Shown: piece by piece, positions 26,017 through 34,790 of the stretch
Layout of the letters: every line of letters begins with the position of its first letter
Position numbering within the stretch: position 1 is the stretch's first letter
Source of the DNA: Leclercia adecarboxylata
GTDB taxonomy: Bacteria > Pseudomonadota > Gammaproteobacteria > Enterobacterales > Enterobacteriaceae
NCBI RefSeq assembly: GCF_006171285.1
Contig: NZ_CP040889.1
Span: forward strand, 1,116,001-1,180,000
Length of the DNA: 64,000 nt
Direction: 5' to 3'
The notes under the pieces: generated by a model
Told to the model about the DNA's origin: nothing
The model's input: the letters and a program-made list of their open reading frames with translations, nothing else
Databases searched by the model: none
Program-made: the position numbers and the translations under genes

Positions 26017-26024
26017 CCGTATGC
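26017..26024 (-). promoter_or_regulatory. upstream antisense target (seqA-like)
   Basis: GCATACGG on the minus strand, the exact complement of the antisense loop at 25913-25920. It lies seven bases before the leader terminator stem. Confidence 0.65.
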
Positions 26025-26209
26025 AAATGCAGGACGCCAATCCCGGCACCAGATTTTGCTGGTGCAATTAAAGAATAACCTTCACCTGAATCATAAGGCA
26101 AGGAGTTTTTTGGGTAAGCGAAGCCCTGCCCACAAAGAGCATTTTTTACATTCATGGCTTTAACCTGTATTGAAAGTTTTAGTGAAATGTCGCGACTTCA
26201 GGATGATGA

Positions 26210-26238
26210 ATGTTAGTGAGCGCAACAGCACGCAACAA
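26210..26238 (-). promoter_or_regulatory. candidate promoter of the leftward satellite operon
   Basis: TTGTTG and TAACAT, 17 bases apart on the minus strand, lie between alpA and the antisense leader. This would transcribe the leader, Icd-like gene and replication genes; AlpA may act here. Confidence 0.5.
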
Positions 26239-26258
26239 ATTCACGCTGGGAAAAATTT

Positions 26259-26456
26259 TTAGTTAACCCCGTTTCGTGTTGCCTTGATACGCTGGTTTAT
26301 CCAGTCATCGATTTCACTTTCAATAAAAGCGATAGCACGTGAACCAATTTTTATAGATGAGGGGAACCGTTGCTCAGCCATGAGTCGATAGATCCAAGCC
26401 TTGCTATAGCCGGTTCTACGTTGAACTTCCGGTAAACGGATAAGGGATTGAGACAT
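26259..26456 (-). CDS. alpA: AlpA family transcriptional regulator
   Basis: A 65-residue MerR-like HTH protein starting MSQSLIRLPEVQRRTGYSKA at ATG 26456 after AGAGGT, with IYRLMAEQRFPSSIKIGSR and AIAFIESEIDDWI, the classic AlpA/P4 Vis layout. In satellites this protein activates the early operon or assists excision. The longer frame upstream has no good start. An inverted repeat overlaps its ribosome site and could be its own operator. Confidence 0.92.
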   Translation of the reverse strand: MSQSLIRLPEVQRRTGYSKAWIYRLMAEQRFPSSIKIGSRAIAFIESEIDDWINQRIKATRNGVN

Positions 26457-26495
26457 ATATACCTCTTGAAGTCTAATGTGGTCTACGAGGTATAT
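26457..26495. promoter_or_regulatory. inverted repeat overlapping the alpA ribosome site
   Basis: ATATACCTC (26457-26465) and GAGGTATAT (26487-26495) form a perfect 9-bp inverted repeat. The inner arm contains the alpA ribosome site. Autorepression by AlpA or an RNA hairpin hiding the site are both possible. Confidence 0.55.
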
Positions 26496-26623
26496 TTCAG
26501 CAAAAACAGGAAGGTAGTTGTGGAAGTCACGGTAAAACAGTTGGAAGTGGCTCTTACCCTGAAATAGAAGTATGGCCATTAGTTTTAGAACCTGTAGTTC
26601 GTCCTTTTAGAAATTCTTATGAG

Positions 26624-27220
26624 CTATTTGTAAGCGTATGTGCTCAAAGCTTCATCAATTAACATAGTCATTGCCTTATCAGTCACATCAATACCATCGC
26701 CATGTTCCAGTATGATTCTTGAGGCACTTCTGGCAACTTCGGATTTATTTAGTTTTTTACCACGAACATATTTACCTCCTGATTTTTCAAGTGCTATAGC
26801 CATTCCTGCAATGAGCTTTAAAGCAGTATCTTTACCTGCATACTCGCCCCATCCGCATAGTGCAGGCTGATGCTCTTCGCAAGGACTATCTTGATCACAT
26901 CCAAACCAACTATCTGTAGCTGTTATTTCTTTAACAGCCCAGGGCCAAATATCATTGGAATAAAAATCAGCGCCTGTGAGATCTCCACCTGGTGAGCTAG
27001 ACCATTTTGTTTTGGGAAGCAGTTCTTCTGCATTTACAGCACTCAAAATTATCCTCAAGTAGCTGGAAGCTATGTTGTAGATCTCCGGAGCGCATTTAGC
27101 TTTCAATTCATCGAAACGAGAACAACTGTACACGCCAGCCATAGCCATTGCAGCCTGCTCAGCAGTAACGACACGTTGCCGGCGGAGATGATGGGGCATA
27201 TTGAGGATATTTTCTCGCAT
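26624..27220 (-). CDS. orphan satellite protein between integrase and AlpA
   Basis: A 198-residue protein I do not recognise. It is soluble, with a cysteine-rich centre (WFGCDQDSPCEEHQPALCGWG) that might bind a metal, and a helical C-terminal half (SEVARSASRIILEHGDGIDV). Low GC and position in an integrase-alpA gap, where satellites often carry cargo, suggest an accessory gene. Start by ATG with AGGAAG-like site. No function is claimed. Confidence 0.65.
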   Translation of the reverse strand: MRENILNMPHHLRRQRVVTAEQAAMAMAGVYSCSRFDELKAKCAPEIYNIASSYLRIILSAVNAEELLPKTKWSSSPGGDLTGADFYSNDIWPWAVKEITATDSWFGCDQDSPCEEHQPALCGWGEYAGKDTALKLIAGMAIALEKSGGKYVRGKKLNKSEVARSASRIILEHGDGIDVTDKAMTMLIDEALSTYAYK

Positions 27221-27288
27221 AAAAACTTCCTGCTAACAAACGTCTACCGAAGTCTACTACTGTCAATTAGCACTGTCTATACATACAG

Positions 27289-28503
27289 TTAAGCGCTTTT
27301 TCCAAACGTTCCATGCACTACATTCCCACCGTTTTCCAACGCCTCCATGTAGTCGGCATACCACTGAAGCATTTCGCGGCGGCCGTCCAGATACTGGGCA
27401 TGGTTGTACGTGCCGCGGATCGAATTTTTATCGACGTGAGCAAGTTGGGTTTCAATCCAGGTGGTATTATATCCCTGCTCATGGAGAATCGTGCTCATGG
27501 TATGGCGGAAGCCGTGCCCTGTCACTCTTCCGGCATATCCAATTCGACGGATCAGGACATTCATCGCCATTTCGCTCATTGGTTTACTATGCTGAATCCG
27601 ACCAGGGAAAATAAACCGATAATTGCCTGTGATGAGGCGTAGCTGTTCTAGGATGACGATCGCTTGGTGGGATAAAGGGACGCAGTGAGGGCGTCGCTTT
27701 TTCATGCGTGCAGGTGGTACTTCCCATAGACGTTTATCAAAATCAATTTCAGCCCACTCACCCTGGCGCAGTTCTCCCGGGCGTAATCCGGTAAGAACTT
27801 GCAGGCGCATCGCCAGCTTCACGACAGAGCTGCCGCTATATGTGTTCAGCGTGCGGAAGAACTCGGGAAGTTCCTCACTGGCGAGAAAAGCGTAATGCTC
27901 CTTCTTATGAGGGGCAAACGCGCTGGCCAGATCCGGGGCCGGGTTATAAATAGCCCGGCCAGTCACAATTGCGTACCGCCACACCTCACCGCAACGCTGC
28001 CTCACCTTCCTTAGCTTTTCGGTCGCGCCTCTCTCATCCAGCTTCGAAAGAACGGCCATGAGCTCCATCGGTTTGATATCGGCGATCGGACGCTGCCCGA
28101 TAATCGGGAAAACATCAGCCTCGAAGGTTTTCATCATCTCTTCGCCGTAGGACTCAGACCAGCGGTCTATGCGCTTGGCGTACCACTCGCGCGCGATCGC
28201 CTCGAAGGTATTTTCATTGCGGCTCTGCTTCGCCAGCTTTTCTTCTTTGCGGACATCGCTGGGATTAATGCCACCAGCAACCAGCCTGCGGGCATCATCG
28301 CGTTTTAACCGTGCGTCATTCAGGGTTACATCTGGATAAGTACCCAACGAAATCATTTTAGCCTTACCATCGAAACGGTAACGGAAACGCCATCCTCTCG
28401 ATCCGTTCGGTTCGATGAGCAGAGAAAGCCCATTGCCATCATTCAATGTATAGGACTTCTCACGCGGCTTAGAACGCCTGATTTCAAGGTCTGTGAGGGG
28501 CAT
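27289..28503 (-). CDS. P4-family tyrosine integrase
   Basis: A 404-residue integrase from ATG 28503 (a frame 5 codons longer is open). The N-terminal DUF4102 arm-binding domain is seen (PLTDLEIRRSKPREKSYTLND), then the core domain with LTGLRPGELRQGEW (first Arg), GHGFRHTMSTILHEQG (HxxR) and LAHVDKNSIRGTYNHAQYL (second His, Tyr nucleophile). All catalytic residues are present, so it should be active. The gene is next to glyU, its integration target, 164 bases from the right attachment site. Confidence 0.96.
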   Translation of the reverse strand: MPLTDLEIRRSKPREKSYTLNDGNGLSLLIEPNGSRGWRFRYRFDGKAKMISLGTYPDVTLNDARLKRDDARRLVAGGINPSDVRKEEKLAKQSRNENTFEAIAREWYAKRIDRWSESYGEEMMKTFEADVFPIIGQRPIADIKPMELMAVLSKLDERGATEKLRKVRQRCGEVWRYAIVTGRAIYNPAPDLASAFAPHKKEHYAFLASEELPEFFRTLNTYSGSSVVKLAMRLQVLTGLRPGELRQGEWAEIDFDKRLWEVPPARMKKRRPHCVPLSHQAIVILEQLRLITGNYRFIFPGRIQHSKPMSEMAMNVLIRRIGYAGRVTGHGFRHTMSTILHEQGYNTTWIETQLAHVDKNSIRGTYNHAQYLDGRREMLQWYADYMEALENGGNVVHGTFGKSA

Positions 28504-28651
28504 TGTGTATAGTTCCAAAGTGTAGAGCGCGGGCTATACGCATTACTATACACATGAATGTATAGATTTGAGTAGACGTTAGTTTACGTCAAAACACGGA
28601 GATATCGGCGGAAGCCTTGTTATTGCTGGGTTTTATTGACTTGAGTAGACG
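28504..28651. promoter_or_regulatory. integrase arm-type site cluster at the right end
   Basis: TTGAGTAGACG occurs exactly twice, at 28568-28578 and 28641-28651, 73 bp (seven helical turns) apart. CTATACACA lies at 28546-28554 and inverted at 28504-28512, matching motifs at the left end. These fit arm sites for integrase or its accessory factor, and the int promoter. Confidence 0.55.
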
Positions 28652-28667
28652 GTGAGAGAAGTGTGTT

Positions 28668-28686
28668 TGGAGCGGGCGAAGGGAAT
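28668..28686 (+). repeat. right attachment site (3' end of glyU)
   Basis: Identical over 19 bp to 15952-15970. It contains the TCCA end and the 3' acceptor strand of the tRNA. Confidence 0.95.
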
Positions 28687-28741
28687 CGAACCCTCGTATA
28701 GAGCTTGGGAAGCTCTCGTTCTACCATTGAACTACGCCCGC
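28668..28741 (-). tRNA. glyU: tRNA-Gly (anticodon CCC)
   Basis: A 74-nt tRNA ending in an encoded CCA. The acceptor stem GCGGGCG pairs with CGCCCGC, the D-arm shows GTTCAATGGTAGAAC, the anticodon loop is TTCCCAA (CCC) and the T-arm GGGTTCGATTCCC. Position before actS matches E. coli glyU. The 3' 19 bases are the right attachment site, so integration keeps the tRNA intact. Confidence 0.98.
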
Positions 28742-28821
28742 TTTGAGGTGCGTAAAGCATTATAGACCTTACGCCCCTTCTGACAAGACTCCCGCGCGCT
28801 AACCGGCGATAAAATAACCAC

Positions 28822-29556
28822 TTAGCACTTCGGTTTACCGCCCGGCGCGGGTAGATAGCGTACCGGATCGATAGCCGTCGCCCGATAGCGGATCTGGAAA
28901 TGCAGCGCCACGGTATTGGATCCGGTACTGCCCATAGTGGCGATCTTCTGTCCGGCCTTCACGTTTTGCCCGTTATTCACCAGCATGGTGTCGTTATGGG
29001 CATAGGCGGTGATGTAATCCTCGCCATGCTTAATCATGATCAGGTTGCCATAACCGCGCAGCTGATTGCCGACGTAAACCACCTTCCCCGCATCGGAGGC
29101 ATAAACCGGTGCGCCACGGGTGCCCGCGATATCAATGCCTTTGTTTCCCCCTTCCGCGGTGGAGTAAGGAAGCACCACTTTACCGCTGGCAGGCCAGACC
29201 CAGCAGCGCTGGCCGACAGGCGGCCAGGAGGATTTAGGCACGACGTAAGAAGGCGTGACGGCGGCGGTTTTCCCGCGGCTCTTTGAGGAGGATTTTTTGG
29301 CCGTGGTGCTGGTGCCGTTAACCTTCAGCTTTTGCCCCACTTCGATGGTGTAAGGCGGAGAAATATTGTTCAGGCGTGCCAGATCCTTCACGCTGGTGCC
29401 GGTCGCACGCGAGATGCGGTACAGCGTATCGCCGCGTTTAACGGTATACACACCAGAATCCGATGAGTTACTGCCCGCACATCCCGCCAGCAACAGGGCC
29501 AGGATCAGGCAAAACAGAGCAGAAACAGGTTTTTTCGTCGGGCTTCCTGCAAACAA
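28822..29556 (-). CDS. actS: amidase activator ActS (YgeR), LysM-LytM lipoprotein
   Basis: A 244-residue lipoprotein. A TTG start at 29556 behind GAGGA fits the E. coli N-terminus; the signal ends in lipobox LLAGC. One LysM domain ([20 protein letters not shown]) binds peptidoglycan and a C-terminal LytM/M23 domain follows ([17 protein letters not shown]). The zinc-binding histidine of active M23 peptidases is replaced by Asn in NKGIDI, the mark of a non-catalytic activator; E. coli ActS activates septal amidases, chiefly AmiC. Envelope location. Confidence 0.93.
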   Translation of the reverse strand: MFAGSPTKKPVSALFCLILALLLAGCAGSNSSDSGVYTVKRGDTLYRISRATGTSVKDLARLNNISPPYTIEVGQKLKVNGTSTTAKKSSSKSRGKTAAVTPSYVVPKSSWPPVGQRCWVWPASGKVVLPYSTAEGGNKGIDIAGTRGAPVYASDAGKVVYVGNQLRGYGNLIMIKHGEDYITAYAHNDTMLVNNGQNVKAGQKIATMGSTGSNTVALHFQIRYRATAIDPVRYLPAPGGKPKC

Positions 29557-29737
29557 AACAGTTCCTCGTCAACGTGAATGGCCGCGCTATCATAGCAGCC
29601 TCACCCCGGATGCCCAAGAGCACCCTATGCGACAAACAGTTTTGTGACGATTACGCTATAATCGCCGCGGCCTGGCCGTGCTGAACTTAGCGGATAACAA
29701 GTCAGTATCGCCCGGCGATTTCAGCACGGGAGTGATA

Positions 29738-30289
29738 ATGGGTACACACGAACACGTCATTTTGGTTAACGACCACGGAACGGCTATCGGAACAGCGGAA
29801 AAATACGCCGCACACACCTCGCACACCCCTCTTCATCTGGCTTTCTCCTGTTGGCTATTCAACGACAAAGGGGAAACGCTGGTCACGCGTCGCGCCATGA
29901 GTAAGAAAGCCTGGGCCGGCGTCTGGACCAACTCGGTTTGCGGTCATCCGCAGCAGGGTGAAACCCTGGAGCAGGCGATGATCCGCCGCTGTCGCTATGA
30001 AGTCGGCACAGAAATCGCCGGGATCGCACCGGTCGCCCCGGCATTTCGCTACCGCGAAACCGATCCTTCCGGGATTGTCGAAAATGAGATCTGCCCGGTT
30101 TTTGCGGCGCGTGCCGTCAGCGATCTGGTGATCAATCGCGACGAGGTGATGGAACATCAGTGGGTAAAACTGGAGGCGCTGCTCGGCGCGCTGGAAGCCA
30201 CACCCTGGGCGTTCAGCCCGTGGATGGTGATGGAAGCCCGGGCTGCGAGAGAAGCATTACTTCACTTCGCGGCCAACGCGAAGCAATAA
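29738..30289 (+). CDS. idi: isopentenyl-diphosphate delta-isomerase
   Basis: A 183-residue type I IDI with a Nudix-like fold, converting IPP and DMAPP, the C5 units for quinone, undecaprenyl and haem O side chains. Start chosen at ATG 29738 with GGGAG; the frame is open 60 bases upstream. The catalytic cysteine lies in [13 protein letters not shown] and the catalytic glutamate in ENEICPVF, with the metal site nearby. It is convergent with lysS and shares its terminator, as in E. coli. Confidence 0.96.
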   Translation: MGTHEHVILVNDHGTAIGTAEKYAAHTSHTPLHLAFSCWLFNDKGETLVTRRAMSKKAWAGVWTNSVCGHPQQGETLEQAMIRRCRYEVGTEIAGIAPVAPAFRYRETDPSGIVENEICPVFAARAVSDLVINRDEVMEHQWVKLEALLGALEATPWAFSPWMVMEARAAREALLHFAANAKQ

Positions 30290-30292
30290 AAA

Positions 30293-30319
30293 AGCCCCGA
30301 CGCGTAACACGTCGGGGCT
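30293..30319. terminator. bidirectional terminator between idi and lysS
   Basis: Stem AGCCCCGACG / CGTCGGGGCT with a 7-base loop, with As before and Ts after, so it works in both directions. Confidence 0.9.
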
Positions 30320-30335
30320 TTTTAGCAACAGTGGC

Positions 30336-31853
30336 TTATTTTACCGGACGCATCGCCGGGAACAGGATCACGTCGCGGATGGTGTGGCTGTTGGTAAACA
30401 GCATCACCATACGGTCGATACCAATACCGAGACCTGCAGTTGGCGGCAGGCCGTGTTCCAGCGCGGTCACGTAGTCTTCGTCGAAGAACATCGCTTCGTC
30501 GTCGCCCGCCGCTTTTGCATCAACCTGATCCTGGAAGCGCTGCGCCTGATCTTCTGCATCGTTCAGCTCGCTAAAGCCGTTGCCGATTTCGCGGCCACCG
30601 ATGAAGAATTCAAAGCGGTCAGTGATTTCCGGGTTCTCATCGTTACGACGCGCCAGCGGAGAAACTTCAGCCGGGTATTCGGTGATGAAGGTAGGCTGAA
30701 TCAGGTGCGCTTCGGCCACTTCTTCGAAGATCTCGGTCACGATACGGCCCAGACCCCAGCTCTTCTCAACTTTGATACCGATGCTCTCAGCGATCGCTTT
30801 CGCGGAGTCGAAGTTATCCAGATCCGCCATCTCGGTTTCCGGACGGTATTTCTTGATTGCTTCGCGCATGGTCAGCTTAACGAACGGCTTACCGAAGTCG
30901 AACACCTCGTCACCGTATGGCACTTCGGTTTTACCCAGAATATTCTGCGCCAGAGTACGGAACAGGGATTCGGTCAGCTCGATCAGATCTTTGTAATCCG
31001 CGTAGGCCATATAGAGTTCCATCATGGTGAACTCTGGGTTATGGCGTACGGAGATACCTTCGTTACGGAAGTTACGGTTGATCTCGAATACGCGATCGAA
31101 ACCACCGACCACCAGACGCTTCAGGTACAGTTCCGGCGCGATACGCAGGTACATGTCAAGGTCCAGGGCATTGTGATGGGTGATGAATGGACGCGCGGAT
31201 GCACCGCCCGGGATCACCTGCATCATCGGAGTTTCAACTTCCATAAAGTCGCGGCCAACCATGAACTGGCGGATACCGGCCATGATCTGGGAGCGAATTT
31301 TGAAGGTGTTGCGGGATTCATCGTTTGAGATGAGATCCAGGTAACGCTGACGATAGCGCGCTTCCTGATCCTGCAGACCGTGGAATTTGTCCGGCAGCGG
31401 GCGCAGGGCTTTGGTCAGCAGACGCAGCTCGGTGCAGTGAATGGACAGCTCGCCGGTTTTGGTTTTGAACAGCTTGCCTTTCGCGCCCAGGATATCGCCC
31501 AGGTCCCACTTTTTGAACTGCTCGTTGTAGATGCCTTCTGGCAGATCGTCGCGAGAAACATACAGCTGAATGCGGCCGCCAACGTCCTGCAGCGTAATGA
31601 AAGACGCTTTACCCATAATACGGCGGGTCATCATGCGGCCTGCAACGGCGACTTCAACGTTCAGCGCTTCCAGCTCTTCGTTCTCTTTATCGTCGAAGTC
31701 AGCGTGCAGTTGGTCTGAGGTGCGATCGCGACGAAAATCGTTCGGGAACGGCACGCCCTGCTCGCGCAGTGCAGCCAGCTTCTCGCGGCGGGTTTTCAGT
31801 TCATTGTTAAGATCGGCTACCGCGTCAGCGCCCTGTGCGTTTTGTTCAGACAT
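30336..31853 (-). CDS. lysS: lysyl-tRNA synthetase (class II)
   Basis: A 505-residue class II aminoacyl-tRNA synthetase, same length as E. coli LysS. The N-terminal OB fold binding the anticodon spans about residues 60-150 ([23 protein letters not shown]), motif 2 is [20 protein letters not shown], motif 3 [13 protein letters not shown]. It charges tRNA-Lys. It follows prfB by 9 bases and is co-transcribed with it, ending at the terminator shared with idi. Confidence 0.97.
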   Translation of the reverse strand: MSEQNAQGADAVADLNNELKTRREKLAALREQGVPFPNDFRRDRTSDQLHADFDDKENEELEALNVEVAVAGRMMTRRIMGKASFITLQDVGGRIQLYVSRDDLPEGIYNEQFKKWDLGDILGAKGKLFKTKTGELSIHCTELRLLTKALRPLPDKFHGLQDQEARYRQRYLDLISNDESRNTFKIRSQIMAGIRQFMVGRDFMEVETPMMQVIPGGASARPFITHHNALDLDMYLRIAPELYLKRLVVGGFDRVFEINRNFRNEGISVRHNPEFTMMELYMAYADYKDLIELTESLFRTLAQNILGKTEVPYGDEVFDFGKPFVKLTMREAIKKYRPETEMADLDNFDSAKAIAESIGIKVEKSWGLGRIVTEIFEEVAEAHLIQPTFITEYPAEVSPLARRNDENPEITDRFEFFIGGREIGNGFSELNDAEDQAQRFQDQVDAKAAGDDEAMFFDEDYVTALEHGLPPTAGLGIGIDRMVMLFTNSHTIRDVILFPAMRPVK

Positions 31854-31862
31854 GTTGGTTCC

Positions 31863-32961
31863 TCATAACCCTGCTTTCAAACTTGCTTCGATAAATTGGT
31901 CCAGGCTGCCGTCCAGCACCGCCTGCGTGTTACGGGTTTCGACACCGGTACGCAGGTCTTTGATGCGGGAGTCATCAAGGACGTAAGAACGGATCTGGCT
32001 GCCCCAGCCGATGTCAGATTTGTTATCTTCCATCGCCTGTTTCTCAGCATTTTTCTTTTGCATCTCCAGCTCATAAAGCTTCGCTTTCATCTGCTTCATG
32101 GCCTGGTCTTTGTTTTTATGCTGCGAACGGTCGTTCTGGCACTGCGTTACCAGCCCGGTAGGAATGTGGGTAATACGCACCGCAGATTCCGTACGGTTAA
32201 CGTGCTGACCACCCGCACCGGAAGCGCGGTAAACGTCGATACGCAGATCTGCCGGGTTGATTTCGATGTCGATATCGTCGTCCACTTCCGGATAGACAAA
32301 CGCGGAACTGAACGAGGTATGACGGCGACCGCCGGAGTCAAACGGGCTCTTACGCACCAGGCGGTGAACGCCGGTTTCAGTACGCAGCCAGCCGTAAGCG
32401 TAATCGCCAATAATCTTGATGGTGACAGATTTCAGGCCTGCCACTTCGCCTTCAGACTCTTCGATGATCTCAGTCTTGAAGCCGCGGGCTTCAGCCCAGC
32501 GCAGATACATACGGGTCAGCATGCTGGCCCAGTCCTGTGCTTCTGTACCGCCGGAACCGGCCTGGATATCCAGGTAGCAGTCGGCGCTGTCGTACTCGCC
32601 GGAGAACATACGACGGAATTCCAGCTGCGCCAGCTTCTCTTCCAGCACGTCGAGCTCTGCGACGGCTTCGTTGAAGGTCTCTTCGTCGTCGGCCTCAACG
32701 GCCAGCTCCAGCAGCCCGGAAACGTCATCCAGACCCTGCGCCATTTGATCCAGCGTATCTACGATAGCTTCGAGAGAGGAACGCTCTTTACCCAGCGCCT
32801 GTGCGCGTTCAGGTTCGTTCCAGACGTCCGGCTGTTCCAGCTCGGCGTTTACTTCTTCAAGACGCTCTTTCTTGGCATCGTAGTCAAAGATACCCCCTAA
32901 GAACGTCAGAGCGCTCTGTGAGGTCCTGAATGCGGTTTTTTACCGGATTAATTTCAAACAT
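31863..32961 (-). CDS. prfB: peptide chain release factor 2 (programmed +1 frameshift)
   Basis: Two frames join to a 365-residue RF2: ATG 32961 reads 25 codons to an in-frame TGA at 32886-32884; skipping the T at 32886 continues to 31863. Release at UGA/UAA depends on GGQ in [11 protein letters not shown] and the SPF anticodon mimic (KSPFDSGG). Residue 246 is alanine, unlike the slower Thr246 variant of E. coli K-12. RF2 low supply favours frameshifting, a known autoregulation. Downstream lysS follows by 9 bases; recJ is upstream. Confidence 0.97.
32884..32898 (-). promoter_or_regulatory. prfB: prfB programmed frameshift signal
   Basis: An internal Shine-Dalgarno-like AGGGGGT lies just before CTT-TGA-C, the canonical RF2 +1 slippage site. 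The ribosome slips from CTT to TTT at the slow stop. Confidence 0.97.
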
Positions 32962-33051
32962 GGTCTGTTTTCTTTTATGGACGAGTCAAAATGCGGTGTA
33001 AGGGCGGAATTGTACCGGATTCACGCCCTGTTTTATAGCGGAATAGTGATG

Positions 33052-34785
33052 CTAAAGTGGCCAGATATGGTCGATGATGATTTGCAGGGTGCGGTTGCCG
33101 CGAAACTCGTTGATATCGAGTTTATAGGCCAGTTCGACTTCACGTACGCCGTTGTCCGGCCAGATCGCGGTATCGACGTTAAAGGCGATGCCGTCCAGCA
33201 GCGGGCCACCGCCCACCGGTTCTACCATCACCTTCAGATGACGTTCCCCCACCAGACGCTGCTGCAGCAGGCGGAAACGCCCGTCAAACAACGGCTCAGG
33301 GAACATCTGTCCCCACGGACCGGCATCGCGCAGCATCTGCGCCACCTCCATGGACATTTCAGCCGGGGCTAACGGGCCATCGGTGACCACTTCCCCCTGC
33401 AACAGGGCCGGATCCAGCCAGTCGGTAACCAGTTCGCTGAACAGACGCTGGAACTGGTCGAATTTCGCCTCCTCCAGCGACAGTCCCGCCGCCATAGCAT
33501 GGCCGCCAAATTTGAGCATCAGCCCTGGATGCAGCGTATCAAGACGCTCCAGCGCATCGCGCATGTGCAGCCCCTGAATGGATCGACCTGATCCTTTCAG
33601 CGTGCCGTCTCCGGCCGGAGCAAAGGCGATCACTGGACGGTGGAAACGCTCTTTGATGCGCGAGGCCAGAATCCCCACCACGCCCTGATGCCACTCGGGA
33701 TGATACATCGCCAGCCCGCCGGGCAGCGTATCGCCGCTGCGCTCCAGCTTTTCGCACAGGGTCAGGGCTTCGGCCTGCATCCCCTGCTCGATCTCTTTGC
33801 GGGTCTGGTTCAGGGCATCCAGCTCGTTGGCCAGCACGCGCGCTTCGCCGATGTTGTCGCACAGCAGCAGCGCCACGCCCACCGACATATCATCCAGCCG
33901 CCCTGCGGCGTTCAGACGCGGTCCCAGGGCAAAGCCCAGGTCGCTGGCCGCCAGCCGCTGCTGATCCCGGTTGGAGATCTCCAGCAGCGCCTTAATGCCC
34001 GGACGGCATTTCCCCGCACGAATGCGGTTTAAGCCCTGCCAGGTCAGAATGCGGTTATTGGCATCCAGCGGCACTACGTCCGCCACGGTACCCAGCGCCA
34101 CCAGATCGAGGAATTCAGCCAGATTAGGCGCCGCAATGCCCTTCGCCTCAAACCAGCCTTCATCACGCAGCCGTGTACGCAGGGCCAGCATCAGGTAGAA
34201 CGCGACCCCCACCCCCGCCAGCGATTTCGACGGAAAGTCGCAGTCGCGCAGGTTAGGGTTAATGATTGCTTCCGCCGCCGGCAATGTATCGCCGGGCAGA
34301 TGGTGATCGGTGACCAGCACCGGGATCCCGAGCGCATGCGCCCGATCGACACCAGCATGGGATGAGATCCCATTGTCCACGGTGAGGATCATTTGTGCGC
34401 CGCGGGCATGGGCCTGATCGACCACTTCCGGGCTCAGGCCGTAGCCATCCTCGAAGCGGTTCGGCACCAGGTACGAGACGTTATCGCACCCCATCGCCCG
34501 CAGGCTGAGCACGCTCAGCGCGGTACTGGTGGCGCCATCTGCGTCAAAGTCCCCTACCACGATAATGCGCGTCCCTTCCCGCAAGGCGTTGTACAGCAGC
34601 TCCGTGGCGCGCTCGACGCCGCTCAGCTGCTGCCAGGAGAGCATGCCCTTTACGCTGCGCTCAAGGTCGTCTGCATTTCGCACGCCACGGCTGGCGTACA
34701 GCCGACGCAACAGCGGCGAGAGTTCTGCGGGTAGCGCAGCGCTCTCGTCCACTTCACGACGACGAAGTTGTGTCGAAGATTTCAC
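33052..34785 (-). CDS. recJ: single-stranded-DNA 5'-3' exonuclease RecJ
   Basis: A 577-residue DHH-family nuclease, same length as in E. coli, working in RecFOR recombination, mismatch and base-excision repair. Metal motifs are VVGDFDADGATS, LTVDNGISS, and VTDHHLPG; the DHHA1 domain holds GGHAMAAGL. The start is a GTG at 34785, as in E. coli, 5 bases after the dsbC stop, with weak initiation keeping expression low. It is part of the xerD-dsbC-recJ-prfB-lysS run. Confidence 0.97.
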   Translation of the reverse strand: MKSSTQLRRREVDESAALPAELSPLLRRLYASRGVRNADDLERSVKGMLSWQQLSGVERATELLYNALREGTRIIVVGDFDADGATSTALSVLSLRAMGCDNVSYLVPNRFEDGYGLSPEVVDQAHARGAQMILTVDNGISSHAGVDRAHALGIPVLVTDHHLPGDTLPAAEAIINPNLRDCDFPSKSLAGVGVAFYLMLALRTRLRDEGWFEAKGIAAPNLAEFLDLVALGTVADVVPLDANNRILTWQGLNRIRAGKCRPGIKALLEISNRDQQRLAASDLGFALGPRLNAAGRLDDMSVGVALLLCDNIGEARVLANELDALNQTRKEIEQGMQAEALTLCEKLERSGDTLPGGLAMYHPEWHQGVVGILASRIKERFHRPVIAFAPAGDGTLKGSGRSIQGLHMRDALERLDTLHPGLMLKFGGHAMAAGLSLEEAKFDQFQRLFSELVTDWLDPALLQGEVVTDGPLAPAEMSMEVAQMLRDAGPWGQMFPEPLFDGRFRLLQQRLVGERHLKVMVEPVGGGPLLDGIAFNVDTAIWPDNGVREVELAYKLDINEFRGNRTLQIIIDHIWPL

Positions 34786-34790
34786 GCGAA

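Larger units (their letters stand above)
15952..28686. mobile_element. integrated phage satellite (P4-like / PICI-like) in glyU
   Basis: A 12.7-kb island bounded by a 19-bp direct repeat, the right copy of which is the 3' end of tRNA-Gly(CCC). Nearly all genes run leftward from the tRNA: integrase, orphan, AlpA, a leader with C4/CI-type antisense RNA, Icd-like protein, recombinase-like protein, three small ORFs, replication ATPase, iteron origin, two small proteins, a Nu1-like HTH protein, then a defence pair broken by an IS. No capsid, portal, tail or lysis genes are present and neither are P4 sid, delta or psu, so it resembles Gram-negative PICIs at least as much as P4. glyU is also where the ETT2 island sits in E. 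coli. Confidence 0.9.

Noticed and set aside
24761..26155. A single 464-residue protein on the minus strand
   Set aside because: The first two thirds run through an antisense RNA gene and an overlapping Icd-like gene; a GTG at 25636 gives a normal-sized recombinase-like protein. Kept only as an observation.
32884..32886. Nonsense mutation in prfB
   Set aside because: The in-frame TGA after 25 codons, with AGGGGGT before it, is the known programmed frameshift of RF2.
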